Origin: Vitis vinifera | Taxonomy: Eukaryota; Streptophyta; Magnoliopsida; Vitales; Vitaceae | Length of the DNA stretch: 64,000 nucleotides | Reading direction: 5' to 3' | Assembly: GCF_030704535.1 (NCBI RefSeq) | Contig: NC_081817.1 | Span: forward strand, 7,694,001 to 7,758,000 | In this document: positions 1-12,065 of the stretch, in pieces | How the letters are laid out: each line of letters starts with the position of its first letter | Position numbering within the stretch: position 1 is the first letter of the stretch | The notes under the pieces: generated by a model | Told to the model about the DNA's origin: nothing | Database searches by the model: none | Seen by the model: the letters and a program-made list of their open reading frames with translations, nothing else | Made by a program: the position numbers and the translations under genes

Positions 1-287
1 ATACACTCTTTCTTGGAGTGATATGATAGATAGATAAATGAATTTAAAAAAAAAATTATAAATCATATTATAATTAAAAAATGACAAATAGCAATAGAGA
101 AAGGGAGATAGAAGGGAATGGCAATGTTTCTATTAACATTCAATCAAAATTAAAAGTCTACATAATCAGCAAAAAAAAAAAAAAAAAAGAAAGGAAAATC
201 AATTTAGTGACAATTATTATCCAGGGAGGTTTATCATCTTCTATTAAATAGTAAATACACCTACCCTGTCTGTCCCTGGTATCCATA
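1..287. other. AT-rich intergenic DNA, 3' side of B3 gene
   Basis: No coding signal is seen. It holds an A-rich tract near 171-189 and ends at the stop codon of the minus-strand B3 gene, so part of it is probably that gene's 3' UTR. Confidence 0.5.
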
Positions 288-1007
288 TCAACTATCCAGG
301 ATGCCCCTTAATGAACTATTCCTAGGATCATCTTGTAGTCTTCTCTTTACAAGAGCGAAACCCAACTTGGACTTGATTCGAAAAGACCAGAGCTGCACCG
401 TTTCATCTTTACTCATACTATTCCTCCGTACAACCGAATTCCAATTAGTCACCAACACATACATTGAGGTAGAATTTCCGGAAGCTTTCTTCATGTCCCA
501 CTTCCTCAGACTGATGGTTTCTCGATGAAGGGATGGCTCAATCAACATCACTTCCATATCTACACATTTTTTTCCGTTTCCTCCTGAGTTCAACCTCTCA
601 CTCTCTTCAGGTGTGAGGAAACTTTGTTGTATCTGATTCAAGGGTATGGATAGACGGTTCTGACTGAGTCTCACATCACTCTTGAAGAGAGGCTTCTGGA
701 TTACAAAAGTGACATCAGAACCCCCTAGAGCCTTAATCCGATTCCTGAGGATGACAGGGAGCTTTGGCGTTGCATGGGGAGATGAACAAATTGCCTTATC
801 CATCATCTTCTTCTTCATCAACTTCTTTTTCTCCTGAACACACACCCCCTCATCATCATCGTTGTCGTCATCATCATGGCACCGTGGTGGCCGCTTCTTG
901 ATCTTGATCTTTTTTTGAAGACACTGATCATCTCCATCTTCCAATATCTTCATCGTTTCTTCAAGATGTTGATCATGTTTCTTCTCATCTTCTACCACAG
1001 AATCCAT
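288..1007 (-). CDS. B3 DNA-binding domain protein (At2g31720-like group)
   Basis: Single-exon gene of 239 codons. Residues about 1-80 are acidic and basic low complexity, with a run of Asp/Asn near 45-52 and Lys-rich segments that could serve as nuclear localisation signals. Residues about 90-235 resemble the small plant B3 family once called DUF313: the segment around DVTFVIQKPLFKSDV, followed by SRLSIP-like, FLTPEE and LRKWDM motifs. Proteins of this family are presumed nuclear DNA-binding regulators; targets are mostly unknown. The length is normal for the family. The start is the first ATG after an upstream TATA box, and no intron is needed. Family assignment comes from motif recognition only. 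It could instead be described as a REM-like B3 protein. Confidence 0.8.
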   Translation of the reverse strand: MDSVVEDEKKHDQHLEETMKILEDGDDQCLQKKIKIKKRPPRCHDDDDNDDDEGVCVQEKKKLMKKKMMDKAICSSPHATPKLPVILRNRIKALGGSDVTFVIQKPLFKSDVRLSQNRLSIPLNQIQQSFLTPEESERLNSGGNGKKCVDMEVMLIEPSLHRETISLRKWDMKKASGNSTSMYVLVTNWNSVVRRNSMSKDETVQLWSFRIKSKLGFALVKRRLQDDPRNSSLRGILDS

Positions 1008-1145
1008 TGAAGTGAATGCGCAAAGTATATACTTTCAGGGGTTTCTTGGTCTTCTTGGGATGGCAAGATGATGAGCTAGAGAGAAGTCTTTCAATTTGGA
1101 AAGTTACAAGTGGGTTCTTGTTCTTGTTGGTATGGCAGGAGAGAG

Positions 1146-1156
1146 CTTATATATAG
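1146..1156 (-). promoter_or_regulatory. TATA box of the B3 gene
   Basis: On the minus strand this reads CTATATATAAG, about 140 bases upstream of the ATG of the B3 gene, a usual plant spacing allowing for a 5' UTR of about 100 bases. Confidence 0.6.
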
Positions 1157-1637
1157 ATGACGTCCCTGAGAAACAAGTCTTTCAATTTGAAAAGTTACTG
1201 AATCCTAATCAAATCCTTATATTTTACTAAGATAATAATTTTTCACAATTTTAAGAATATTATTTTATAGGGATTTTACTATGGTTTTAAATTATTATTT
1301 AATATATAATTAAATTATAATTTCATATCCTAATAAAACTAGGATAATAAAAGTATTTCATAATTTAATCAATCACCTAATAGAGTAAAAATAATAAAAT
1401 AAGCCTACTTAATTAAGGAAATATAGTCCTAATTTAATTAAGATTAACATTATCCATAGAACTAGTGACAAGACCTAAATATTAATGGAGTATGATCCTT
1501 AGATATTACTATATTACTTTGAGAAAATTATCATTTGCTAAAGTAGCGGACTAGTTAAACTTGATAAAAATAATAAAAAAAATAAAAAAGGAGTTTTATA
1601 AAGGAAACACAACTAAAGATATTTTCTTAATCTATAA

Positions 1638-2176
1638 GGCTATGTTTGGTTGGTGATGGGTTGAGATAAGTTATTTTATCACTTATCTTATCCTATATTT
1701 AACCAAATTCATGATTAAAATATTTAAACTTTTCAAATAATTTTTTTAATATTATGTTATTTAATATATGAAAATAATTTATATATTATATATTATATAT
1801 TAATATTATTTTATAAATATTTTTTTAGTTTTTCTTTTTTAATCATAAATTTAATTTATAATAAAAAAAATTATTTTTGTAGAATGAGTATATTATTATT
1901 ATAAAAAAATAAAAAAATAAAAAAATAAAATTTTGATATATGATATATATATATCTCATACCATAACATGGGATTAACATATCCCATGTGAAAGGGGTAA
2001 AAAAAAAAATGGATAATATATCACACCACTTATCATATCACATGTTTAGTTGAATATAGGATAAGATAAGTGATGTGATAACTTATCATATCCTATAACA
2101 AACCAAATATGGGATATGATATAATATCCGCGCTCTTATCCAATCCAATGTTATATCTGAACAACTAAATATGACC
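1638..2176. mobile_element. Tourist-like MITE, large family (copy 1)
   Basis: Terminal inverted repeats start GGCTATGTTTGGTTGG on the left and, read on the other strand, GGTCATATTTAGTTGTTC on the right. The interior is noncoding and AT-rich. The flanking triplets are TAA (left) and TTA (right), close to the TWA target of PIF/Harbinger elements but not an exact duplication. A relative in the opposite orientation lies at 16048-16734. Confidence 0.7.
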
Positions 2177-2853
2177 TTAAATTATTTTAAAGGATATAAA
2201 TCAATCGTAATTTGTTTTGTGGTTCAACTAGAATAGTACAATTAGCATATAGGATTTTGAAAATTGCTAGCTACTATTTACTCTTACCGGTAATATTAGA
2301 GTTAAAAGGTTTTGGGATTTATCCAAAAATATTTGTTTATTTATTCTTATCCGATGAGAATTTTTAATAACTATATGTAGGATATCTTATGATATCTTAT
2401 ATCTTACACTTCCTTCTGGTGTCTAATGACTCATAATAGGCAATGATGAAAATATTAGTTTTTAAGGATGTATTGGTAATTTAATTTTATGGATATATTG
2501 CAAAATATCATTAGATATTCTAACATAAAATATTTGTCAAAAGGAAATTGAACGAGACTCATGAAAATTTTGAGAAAAATTCTAAAAAATGATATAAGAA
2601 ATAATAATAGACATTTTGAGATTGTTTTCTTAAAGAAATTGATATATGTATGATATAATTGGGGATATCTAATAATAATATTTAGAATTTAAAATTAGAT
2701 TTTATATAAATTTACCTAATTTCAATATATTCAATAATATAAAAATGATGATACATGTATAAGTATTTTTTATTTTAAAATATTGATAATTTTATTTATA
2801 AATTTAAACTTATTTTATATTTAATTATTATACAAAATACATGATAATTAAAA

Positions 2854-2860
<7 letters not shown>

Positions 2861-2904
<44 letters not shown>
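2861..2904. repeat. (TA)n microsatellite, 44 bp
   Basis: Uninterrupted TA dinucleotides. A predicted minus-strand ORF through it, reading poly Tyr-Ile, is a by-product of the repeat. Confidence 0.95.
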
Positions 2905-2909
<5 letters not shown>

Positions 2910-4894
2910 TGTAATATAAATAAATAAAGGATATTTGAATCATAATGTTTGTTTATCATTAAAAATAAAAATACTTTGAAGACAATAAATTCTATACAAA
3001 TTTTCAAATGATATTGATATATATGTTTTTTTTCTCCCATCTATATTTGTGCTCAATCAATCAAAGTTATGACTAGTTATGAACAAATATTAATTTATAT
3101 AGAAAAGGAAACCAAGATTGTATTGGTTTAAATTTGATAATTTTAGTCATATTATTGAGTTGTTAACAATGAACGATTTCAAATTTTTTTAAATCAATTT
3201 TTTTTTCTTTTAAGAATTATAACGTGCAAAGTTTCATTTAAAATTATTTAATTTCCATTTTAAACCTTCTTGTAAAATCTATATTGATAGTAGCATAGAT
3301 TTCATTTCTTATGATATTTAGTAATTAAAATATTATTAATTTCATGTAAAATTTGTGAAAACGGTTCTTCATTGATATTTCATTGTTGATATTATTATTA
3401 TGTTCATCATTTATGTAATGTTTTTACGAATTCCTACTCAACGTTAGTAAATGATCTTCATGTTTTGTTGTTTTTATGTTGTGGGAATGGATGGCATGGG
3501 AAAATGAAGAATAGATTTTATAAATGAATTCATATATTATTTCTAACACAATATCCAAAATATAAAGAATTGGTAAAAAGTGTAATAAAAAAAACTATTT
3601 TCACCAATTATCCAAGCTATCCCATTGAACTGAAAAATTGGGATAAAAGGGGTAATGCCATATTATTGAGTTGAAAACCCTAAAATTCATGATAGACATG
3701 TATTGAGGATGTTTATATTGAAAAATCTTATCTTAAGTTAAAAATGTAATTTTTTTTTTTTTTACAATTGAAAAAAGTAATTATCAATAAAAAAAAATAA
3801 AAATTCATCATACAAAGAAATTTCATGTTGTTTCTTTGTACATTAACTCAAGTCTCATTTCCTTAAATATTGATGATATGTTTTTGTATATTTATTAACT
3901 GGTTCATATTATGTTAAATATATACATATATGTTAAACACCCTAATATTTTCTGATGCCATGTGTCATTTCTAATATATGGATAAAAATTGATAATATTT
4001 GGTTCAAGATGAGCAAAATTATATTTCTAAACGCACTCCACAAATTCCTTCTAATCATGCCTAATATCACCAAGTAACATACGGTTAACTCTCTACTTTA
4101 CTAAATTAATTAACTCTCTACTTTATTAATATTAATTAGAAACATTATTTTTTTCTTAACAATATTGGCTAAAGTATAAAAGATTTTTTAAGATTGTGTA
4201 TTACATGTAGTAATCCATGCATAAGAAGCACAAAGCCCCATGAAGTTCATGTTATCCATGCCTCGATTTGTTGGTACATCAATTTTGTTTGGTATAGAAA
4301 GTAAAAGGGCATTATGGTTATGTTAGGTGGTAAAAAAATTATGAAAAAATGCAAGGAAAGAAAATAGTAAGGAAAAGTAGAATGAAAAAAAAGAAAAGAA
4401 ATATATATATAATTATATATAATTAATAAATTATTTTTTATATTACTTTTAACTTCATTTCACTTTTTTATCCCCTTTATCTAAAAATTAAATAATTTTA
4501 AAAATATATAAATTTATAACTAATTTTAATTATATTTTATTTTCTTTCATATTTTTTTATTTTAACAAAACATTATTTAGGCATTCATTCATGTGGTATT
4601 GCAATATTTATTTTACTATATTTTAAAAGCAAAATAAATAATTTTTAAATTATATTTTTAATTCTTATGAATATTAAATATTACTAAAAAAATAAAAAAT
4701 GGGTTTGAAATTTATATAACAAGAAGTAAAAATATTTGAAAAACCTTTTCAATAATTTAAAAATTGAAGGAAAAAGATTGAAAAAGGTTTTTTTTTTATT
4801 TTATTTATTTTATGCAATTGTCTCCTTAACCTTTTTGTATTTTTAATCTCTTTGTCTTTATTTACTTCAAGACTAATTGTATTGTGTGAAACCA

Positions 4895-6173
4895 ATGTTT
4901 GGTTAATCTTGATTTTGATGATAATAAAATAAGGTTTAGAACTAATGATTATATTTCAAGTGTGATTAGGCAAGACGACTTCTAAAGTGGCAATCACAAA
5001 GACAAATTAAGTTAAAGAGAAATCATGAAGAAGAAGAAGACCTCAAAGAGAAATGTTTTTTTAAGACCCAAGCTTAATAAGATTTCTTTGTAAGGTTGTT
5101 GGTACACTAAGATTTTCATGCATTACATTCTTTACTTATGTACCAAAATCATTCAAAATTTATTTTGTTTTAAATATTTTTAAAATTGGATGATTTCATG
5201 TTTTCAACTAAAACATTGTGTCAAATATTTTTCAAACTTATTTACAAGGTTTTAAGTTGAAAAAGTCGGTTGTCAGGGCCAAAACATTGAACCAGTCGAG
5301 GCATTGGGCCAACTAGCTCAACCAACCAGGGTACCGGTCGACCGATTCCCCTTGCCCGATCGAGGAGTGCTAAAAACACTCTCTTTCTTCCAATAGTCTT
5401 CGCTTCTCGGTTGAGGTATCCTCCTTCCCGGTCGACCTCCGGTTGAGGTTCGATTGAAGCAACGGTAACCTGTCAAAGCATTAAATGTTCCAATGACTAG
5501 TGAACCAGTCGGCCCCCAGCTCGATCGATCGAACCCCCAACGGCTAGTTTGGTCATTTTCTTCTATAAAAAGGCTCCAAATCTTCATTGTTTAAGATCTC
5601 AACCTTCCCAAACCTTTCTTGAATATATCTGAGCCTTGGAAAAGTGTTTTGAGTGCACCATTATTCTAAAACTTGCATATCATTAGTGTACCTTTCAATC
5701 CTAGTTTTCTTGTATCATTTGAGCTTAAAGTTTTTGTATTAAGATTTTGTGAGATCATTTATTTATAAATCTTTGAGAGAAAGTTTTTCAAATGTAGGCT
5801 ATCACTTGAGGGGTTGTTTAAGAGTGGGGTATCTCTTGAGAAGTGTAAAAGGTGCTTGGAGCCAAAAGTCTAAGAGGGTGAATTGGAACCATAATCCAAT
5901 TGTATTGCTCGAAGGCTTGGTTAGGAAGCCTTGAATTAGTGGAACCTCAAGCTTGGGATTGAAGCTAGAGAAGAGTGGATGTAGACTAAGTTGCGTCGAA
6001 CCACTATAAAAATCTTGTGTTTGCATTTTTTTTCCCTACTCCTTTACTTTATATGCAATTGCCTTTATATTGCTTTATTATATATTTGCATATATTTGTC
6101 TCTTGTATTCACATAGTTTAAATTTGCAAAAAGAAACCATCACCCTATTCACCCCCATCTAGGATGATTATCA
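4895..6173 (+). mobile_element. LTR-like sequence (SIRE-type Copia), probably a solo or degraded LTR
   Basis: It begins TGTTTGGTTAATC followed by TTTTGATGATAA, an opening seen in SIRE/Maximus-type Copia LTRs. It has a clear TATA box at 5564-5573 (TATAAAAAGG), and ends with CCCTATTCACCCCC and CATCTAGG, as such LTRs often do. No coding region, primer-binding site or matching second LTR is seen. The ends are approximate and no target-site duplication was found. GC content is higher at 5270-5540 than in the surroundings. It sits in the segment of duplicate copy A that copy B lacks. Confidence 0.5.
5564..5573 (+). promoter_or_regulatory. TATA box inside the LTR-like sequence
   Basis: TATAAAAAGG on the plus strand, in the expected U3 position of the putative LTR. 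Confidence 0.5.
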
Positions 6174-6290
6174 TAGGTTGGATTAGCCTAATTTTTCTAA
6201 TATATTATATTATTTTATTATTATTAAAAATAATTTTTAGTAAATTTCGATTAAAGAATTTATTAGTATTACTATATTTTATGATATATA

Positions 6291-6327
<37 letters not shown>

Positions 6328-6361
6328 GTATTAGTATTATTAGTATTATTATTATTATTAT
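6291..6361. repeat. (ATT)n microsatellite with GTA interruptions
   Basis: About 70 bases of ATT/TTA triplets, partly varied to TTAGTA. Confidence 0.9.
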
Positions 6362-6889
6362 ATAAACAAACATGCTTATATATGTTAATAATAAAAAATT
6401 ATTAATGCTAATAATAAAATAATATTTAATGATATTTTTAAAAGAAAAAGAAAAAGAGATGGATGTAGGAAGAGCGGACGTGTATGTGTTTAAGAATGCT
6501 ATTTATTTTTAATTTTTATTGCAAAAATGTTCATAAAAGTTAGAGAACAAATCATGATAACATGAGACATTAAATACTTTTGAATTTTGAAAATGTTAAA
6601 ACGTATTCGGGGGCTTTTATTATATTTCTTAATTTTTAAAAACAAAAAATAAAAACATATTTGATATTATATTAAAACAAAAGGTGTTATACTCTACACT
6701 CCATCCATCGTGGATTTATAAAATGAAAATCTATTCAAATCTTTATAAAAGTATATTATATAATAAATAAGTGAATAATAAAAATTAAAACTACGAATTA
6801 CAGAGTAATGCAATAAAATCAAATTAAATTCCAAAAGGCACGTACATATTATAATATTAAAAAATATTCTAATTTAACATATATACGAC

Positions 6890-8129
6890 AAAATCACATA
6901 ATCTAACCATAAACCATTATCTTTCTCCATGATCTTCCCTTTTTTGTTAAATCTTACCGGTCTAACTTTTAGTTCTGGCCTTTCACAATTATTTGTGCCA
7001 CCCAAAATTCTCCATGAATGTTTCTTTGAATATTATCCGGACATCCAACAAGTTGTGTAAAAGTGTCACTCAATTGAGATTTTTGACCTTGAAGCAAATA
7101 TCTTGTGACTTTGGCGACAGTGGTTTCAATAACTAAAACAAAATCATTGTCTTTGCTTAATGCGACCCCATTTGAAAAGGATAAGCCTCTTAGCAACACT
7201 GTCACTTCTTTGTCCTTGGATCATATTTTAGTAACCTTCCAGTCTTATCCCCAATTTGCATTGATATTGCATAAGCCCTAAAAAATTCCATTGTTAATCA
7301 ATGGGAATGAGAATCATAACTATATGAACAAACATAAAAAATAAAAAAAAATAAAAAAAATCTATATAATGAGTAAATTGATGATACATACCATCTTTGG
7401 AATATGGTGCTAGTATCGGTAAAATAGACAACTCTTGTATTTTGATCAATGTCCAAAGCATTAGTGAATCGAAATGGGACTCCTTCTGCACTAATGGCTA
7501 CTTATTTAGCAACTCCACCATTGTGCCCAACCACCAATAGCCCAAAATAGACATCTACAATGTAAAGATCACATGTTGCTTCATTGAATTTAAGACCCAA
7601 TGGTCTTCCACATGCTCCATTGCATGGTTGAGTGATCCATCACAAAATTTAGGAATCCTAATCAAGTACAAAAACAAATACTTCAATTATTTCAAATACA
7701 CTTACAATTACAAAGAAGGTTGAATTGAACACTAAAAGAATACTTTATGTCATGCAATTAATATGAATATACAACATAATTAAAAAATTAATTATACATT
7801 ATTAAATTTTAAAATCTATTTAAGAAATATATGTAATTATAAGTGAATATATACTAAACATAATGAATAAAAACTTTACTAGTAGTTTTTACCTAAACGG
7901 GAAAGTGATTGTAAACTCCTTCCATCCATGTTTTGAACCTTGCTAATTTAAAATTCTACCATTTGAGATGTTAAGGACCATCTCCATTACAATCGAAGGC
8001 AATACTTTTAGGGTCAAATACCCTTGAAGGAAGTTAATGTGTGTTGTATTTTAGGGCTTGATGTGAATTAACACATTCAAAAAGAGCAATCGAAATAAAA
8101 GAAAAAATAAAGAATTGTGAAAGTTTCAT
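6890..8129 (-). pseudogene. Strictosidine synthase-like pseudogene
   Basis: This is a broken copy of the three-exon gene at 10411-11756, lying in the duplicated block. The exon-1 ATG (8127-8129) and signal-peptide region are still readable, but the frame then breaks: an altered stretch near 8025 brings stops, and the donor side of exon 1 is degraded. In exon 2 the Gln codon after the GVAK motif has become TAA at 7502-7504. In exon 3 the region from TVLLRGLSFSNGVA to GEFWVAQ is intact, but one T is missing near 6990, which shifts the frame. About 50 bases that encode the segment before VGPVSEVQ in the intact copy are deleted near 6928. A TATA-like motif at 8198-8206 remains. It is very unlikely to make a functional protein. 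Confidence 0.85.
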
Positions 8130-8761
8130 GGTGTTGAAGAAGATGATGGACAATTCTTTCTTTGGTACTATAAGTAAATATTATGCTACCCTTGAATCTA
8201 TATATAAGAGAAAATCATAGGTTATCCTAATTAAAGTCAAAATATAATTATTATAACATAAGAATTAGGACTCTAATTAATATCTTAAAGGAGTTCTTTT
8301 TTGAGTAGATTTGTTTTTAGGAAGTGAAAAGAAAGCTTCTGGATTATTTTGTTTTAATATGTTTTAAGAAACTAAAATAGCCTTTTGAGAGTGGGGACTA
8401 ATAAAAAAATTGAAAAAAAATAAATAAATTATTTGAGATAAATTTATAAAATAAAGAATTTGGAGACTCACTCGTTTATTCATATTTCTTCTACTATTAA
8501 GTTATTCTATGATAAGAGTATTTATGAAATTAATGTGTCTTTGTATTTACTTTATACCATAATTTTTTATTTATCTTTTATTTTTAAAAAACAGAAATGA
8601 ACTATATTTATTATTTATAGATCTTGAAAAGATAAGTAAATACTTTTGACTTTTTAAAAAATTATAGAAATAGTAACAATGGTCAAATGAATTATAATCC
8701 ATTTGGTAGTGATTTTTTAAAACACTTCTAACATAAATACTGTTTTTGAAGAAAAATTTAA

Positions 8762-9039
8762 AACTACGTTTGGTTTCCGAAAAATATTAAAGAAAAAAAA
8801 ATGATTTTATAATATTTGATTTTAATATGGAAAATACGGAAAAAAAATCAAATATAAATTAATTAAAAATTTTCATATTTTAAAATTATTTAATCTTTAT
8901 ATATAAGAGGAAAAATAAATGAAAATGAATTTGAAGTAGTATATAAAATAATTTATTGATTTTAAATATAGATATATATATATATATATATTTTCTTTTC
9001 TTCCACTTTTCTTCTTTATTTTCTTAACCAAAGATAGCC
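8762..9039. mobile_element. Tourist-like MITE, small family (copy 1)
   Basis: Inverted ends are AACTACGTTTGGTTTCC and, from the other strand, GGCTATCTTTGGTT. TAA flanks both sides (8759-8761 and 9040-9042), the 3-bp target typical of PIF/Harbinger MITEs. The interior is AT-rich and noncoding. Confidence 0.75.
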
Positions 9040-9042
9040 TAA

Positions 9043-9347
9043 GGCTATGTTTGGTTCTTGGAAAGTGTCAAGGAAAGAAAAATAATTTTCTCATGTTTGA
9101 TTTTAATATGTTAAATAGAAAATAAAATAAAATAAAATATAATTACAATTAGATAGAAATTTATACATTATTAAATTATTTAATCTTTATATAAAAGAGG
9201 AAAAATAAGTGAAATAAATTTGAAATAACATATAAAATAATTTATTCATTTTAAATCCATTTTTTATTTTCTTTATTTTTTATTTTTTATTTTTATTTTT
9301 TCTTTCCATTTTCTTTCCCTCACATTTTTTTAGGAACAAACATAGTT
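9043..9347. mobile_element. Tourist-like MITE, small family (copy 2)
   Basis: Ends are GGCTATGTTTGGTTCTTGG and, from the other strand, AACTATGTTTGTTCC. TAA occurs at 9040-9042 and 9348-9350. The left TAA is also the right TAA of the preceding MITE, so the two lie back to back. Confidence 0.8.
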
Positions 9348-9350
9348 TAA

Positions 9351-9840
9351 GTGTTCGAAAAAAAAATCTTAAAAACACTTTTAAAAAATCGACATATCAC
9401 TTGTAGTATTTCCTTGAAAAGCAAGATTCTTTCAAAAGGCAAAGAATATCTTAATGAATCCCATTTAATTGTGAAGGCAAGGCCCTATAGTTAAGACAGA
9501 ATAAGTGTTACACCGTAATGAATGCCCTGTAATTGTAAAGGCCTATAGTTAAGACAAGACAGAATATTTGTTCCTATTGGTTCAGAATCCATAAAATGTC
9601 TAACATTATGGTGCTGACTTTGACATTGTGAACCTTCTTTGCAGGGACGTGCAGCGATTGGAGGACGGCCACCTAATAGTTCTACAGTATCAACACCGTG
9701 GGATACGATGAGGATGATGATGATGAAAGCAGATATTTACATGTGGTTTGTTACAAGTTAGGACTAACCAAATAAAAAATTTTAAAAGAAAAAAAATATT
9801 TATAGAAAAAAATTTAAATATATATATATATATATATATA
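9351..9840. other. Intergenic, with a possible exon relic near 9645
   Basis: Two near-identical stretches reading CCTATAGTTAAGACA occur at about 9483 and 9541. A sequence at 9645-9760 follows a good-looking acceptor (CTTCTTTGCAG) and is less AT-rich than its surroundings. Its readings in two frames are short and unrecognised. Confidence 0.3.
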
Positions 9841-10410
9841 TGGGGATTCATTCATGTGGTATTGCAATATTTAAAAGAAAAATAAATGATCTTTAAATTA
9901 TATTTAAAATTCTCATAAATATTAACCATGTTTGGTATAATTAATGTTAATAATAAAATCATATTTAATAATATTTTTAAAAGAAAAAGAGATAGATGTA
10001 GGAAGAGATGACGTGTATGTGTTTAAGAATGCTCTTTATTTTTATTTTTTATTATCAAAATGTTCATAAAAGTTAGAGAACAAAATCATGAGAACATGAG
10101 ACATTAAATACTTTTGAATTTTGTAAATGTTAAAACGTATTTGGGGGCTTTGATTATATTTCTTAAATTTTAAAAGCAAAAAATAAAAGCATATTTGATA
10201 TTATATTAAAACAAAAGGTGCTATACTCTACACGTTAATCACTTAATCCATCTGTCACCGATTTATAAAATGAAAATCTATTCAAATCTTTATGTAAGTG
10301 TATTATATAATGTATAAGTGAATAATAAAAATTAAAACTACGAATTACAGAGTAATGCAATAAAATCAAATTAAATTCCAAAGACAAATATTATAATATT
10401 AAAAAATATT

Positions 10411-11756
10411 CTAATTTAATACACTTATATATGGAAAAATCACAGAACATAACCATAAACTATTATCTTTCTCTTGGACTTCACTCACAGGGCCAACATC
10501 CTCACTTAATTCTTCCATGATCTTTCCTTCTTCATTAAGTCTTACCGGTCTAACTTTTAGCTCTGGTCTTCCACAATTATTTTGTGCAACCCAAAATTCC
10601 CCATGAATGTTTCTTTGAATATTATCCGGACATCCAACAAGTTGTGTAAAAGTGTCACTCAATTGAGATTTTTGACCTCGGAGCCAATATCTTGTGACTT
10701 TGGCGGTAGTGGTTTCAGTAACTAAAACAAAATCTTTGTCTTTGCTTAATGCAACCCCATTTGAAAAGGATAAGCCTCTTAGCAACACCGTCACTTCTTT
10801 GGTCCTTGGATCATATTTTAGTAACCTTCCTGTCTTATCCCCAGTTTGCATTGCTATTGCATAAGCCCTACAAAATTCCATTGTTAATTAATGAGAATGA
10901 GAATCATAACTATATGAACAAATTTAAAAATAAAAATAAAAAATCTATATAGTAAGGAGTAAATTTATGATACATACCATCTTTGAAATATGGTGCTAGT
11001 ATCGGTAAAATAGACAATTCCAGTGTTTTGATCAATATCCAAAGCATTAGTGAATCGAAATGGGACTCCTTCTGCACTAATGGCTATTTGTTTAGCAACT
11101 CCACCATTGTGCCCAACCACCAATAACCCAAAATAGGCATCTGCAATGTAAAGATCACATGTTGCTTCATTGAATTTAAGACCCAATGGTCTTCCACATA
11201 CTTGTTCCATTGCAGGGTTGATTGATCCATTACAAAATTTAGGAATCCTAATCAAGTACAAAAACAAATACTTCAATTATTTCAAATACTTTCATACATT
11301 TTTATCCAACATAAAACCTATACTTACAATTACAAAGAAGGTTGAATTGAACACTAAAAGAATACTTTATGTCATGCAATTAATATGAATATACAACATA
11401 ATTAAAAAATTAATTATACATTATTATATTTTAAAATCTATTTAAGAAATATATGTAATTATAAGTGAATATATACTAAACATAATGAATAAAAAATTTA
11501 CTAGTAGTTTTTACCTGAACGGGGAAGTAATTGCAAACTCCTTCCATCCATGTTTCGAACCTTGCCATTTTAAAATTCTACCATCCGAGATGCCAGTATA
11601 AGGACCATCTCCATTACAATCGAAGGCGATGCTTTCAGGGCCAGATACCCATGAAGGAAGTTTAAGTTTGTTGTATTTTAAGGCTTGATGTGAATTAACA
11701 CATTCAAAAAGAGAAATCGAAATAAAAGAGAAAATAAAGAATTGTGAGAGCTTCAT
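10411..11756 (-). CDS. Strictosidine synthase-like protein
   Basis: Three exons on the minus strand: 11756-11515, 11247-10978 and 10867-10411, with GT-AG introns. They join in frame to 322 residues plus stop, normal for the strictosidine synthase-like family (six-bladed beta-propeller, vacuolar or secreted). The start at 11756 opens a hydrophobic signal peptide (MKLSQFFIFSFISISLF); an in-frame ATG 24 bases upstream is less likely. Family motifs follow in order: GPESIAFDCNGDGPYTGISDG and RILKW (about 38-65), CGRPLGLKF (about 100), IADAYFGLLVV, NALDIDQNTGIVYFTD, LLKYDPRTKEVTVLL, GLSFSNGVALS and GEFWVAQN. True strictosidine synthase condenses tryptamine and secologanin; most plant paralogues lack that activity, so the substrate here is unknown. 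It is the intact member of a tandem pair; the other copy is a pseudogene. Confidence 0.8.
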
Positions 11757-11824
11757 GGTGTTGAAGAAGATGATGGACAATTCTTTCTTTGGTACTATAA
11801 GTAAAGGTTATGCTACCCATAAAT

Positions 11825-11834
11825 CTATATATAA
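11825..11834 (-). promoter_or_regulatory. TATA box of the strictosidine synthase-like gene
   Basis: The minus strand reads CTTATATATA, about 70 bases upstream of the chosen ATG. The same motif is kept in the broken copy at 8198-8206. Confidence 0.6.
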
Positions 11835-12065
11835 GAAGAGAATCATAGGTTGTCCTAATTAAAATCAAAATATAATTGTTATAAAGATTCTAATTAATAT
11901 TTGAAATGAGTTCTTTTTCTAGTAGGATTTGCTTTTATGAAGTGATAGAAAGACTTCTAGATTATTTTGTTGTTAGCCTTTTGAGGGTGGGGACTAATAA
12001 AAAAAAAAAGAAAAAAAAAAGAGATTATTTGAGATAAATTTATAATCATCTGTTACACCGTAATG

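Larger units (their letters stand above)
1157..4890. other. AT-rich intergenic DNA without recognised genes
   Basis: Apart from the MITE at 1638-2176 and the TA microsatellite at 2861-2904, nothing coding is seen. The short ORFs here are low-complexity. From about 4590 the sequence belongs to the left part of the duplicated strictosidine-synthase-like block. Confidence 0.5.
4590..8450. repeat. Duplicated block, copy A (contains the broken strictosidine-synthase-like gene)
   Basis: The segments 4590-4680 and 6370-8450 match 9840-12045 in the same order and orientation, including the motif near 4582 and 9845 reading ATTCATTCATGTGGTATT, the whole gene and its promoter side. Copy A has about 1.69 kb (4680-6370) that copy B lacks. 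The two copies are separated by two adjacent MITEs. Confidence 0.8.
9840..12045. repeat. Duplicated block, copy B (contains the intact strictosidine-synthase-like gene)
   Basis: Colinear with 4590-8450 but without the 1.69-kb segment that carries the LTR-like sequence. Similarity continues past the promoter to about 12045, near a shared run reading TTATTTGAGATAAATTTATAA. Confidence 0.8.

Noticed and set aside
2828-3040. Minus-strand ORF of 70 codons with poly Tyr-Ile
   Set aside because: It is the translation of a TA microsatellite and surrounding AT-rich DNA.
5318-5587. Minus-strand ORF of 89 codons
   Set aside because: It lies in the GC-richer part of the LTR-like sequence and has no family similarity I recognise; likely noncoding.
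7294-7491. Minus-strand ORF of 65 codons at the pseudogene
   Set aside because: It is an out-of-frame reading of exon 2 of the broken strictosidine-synthase-like gene.
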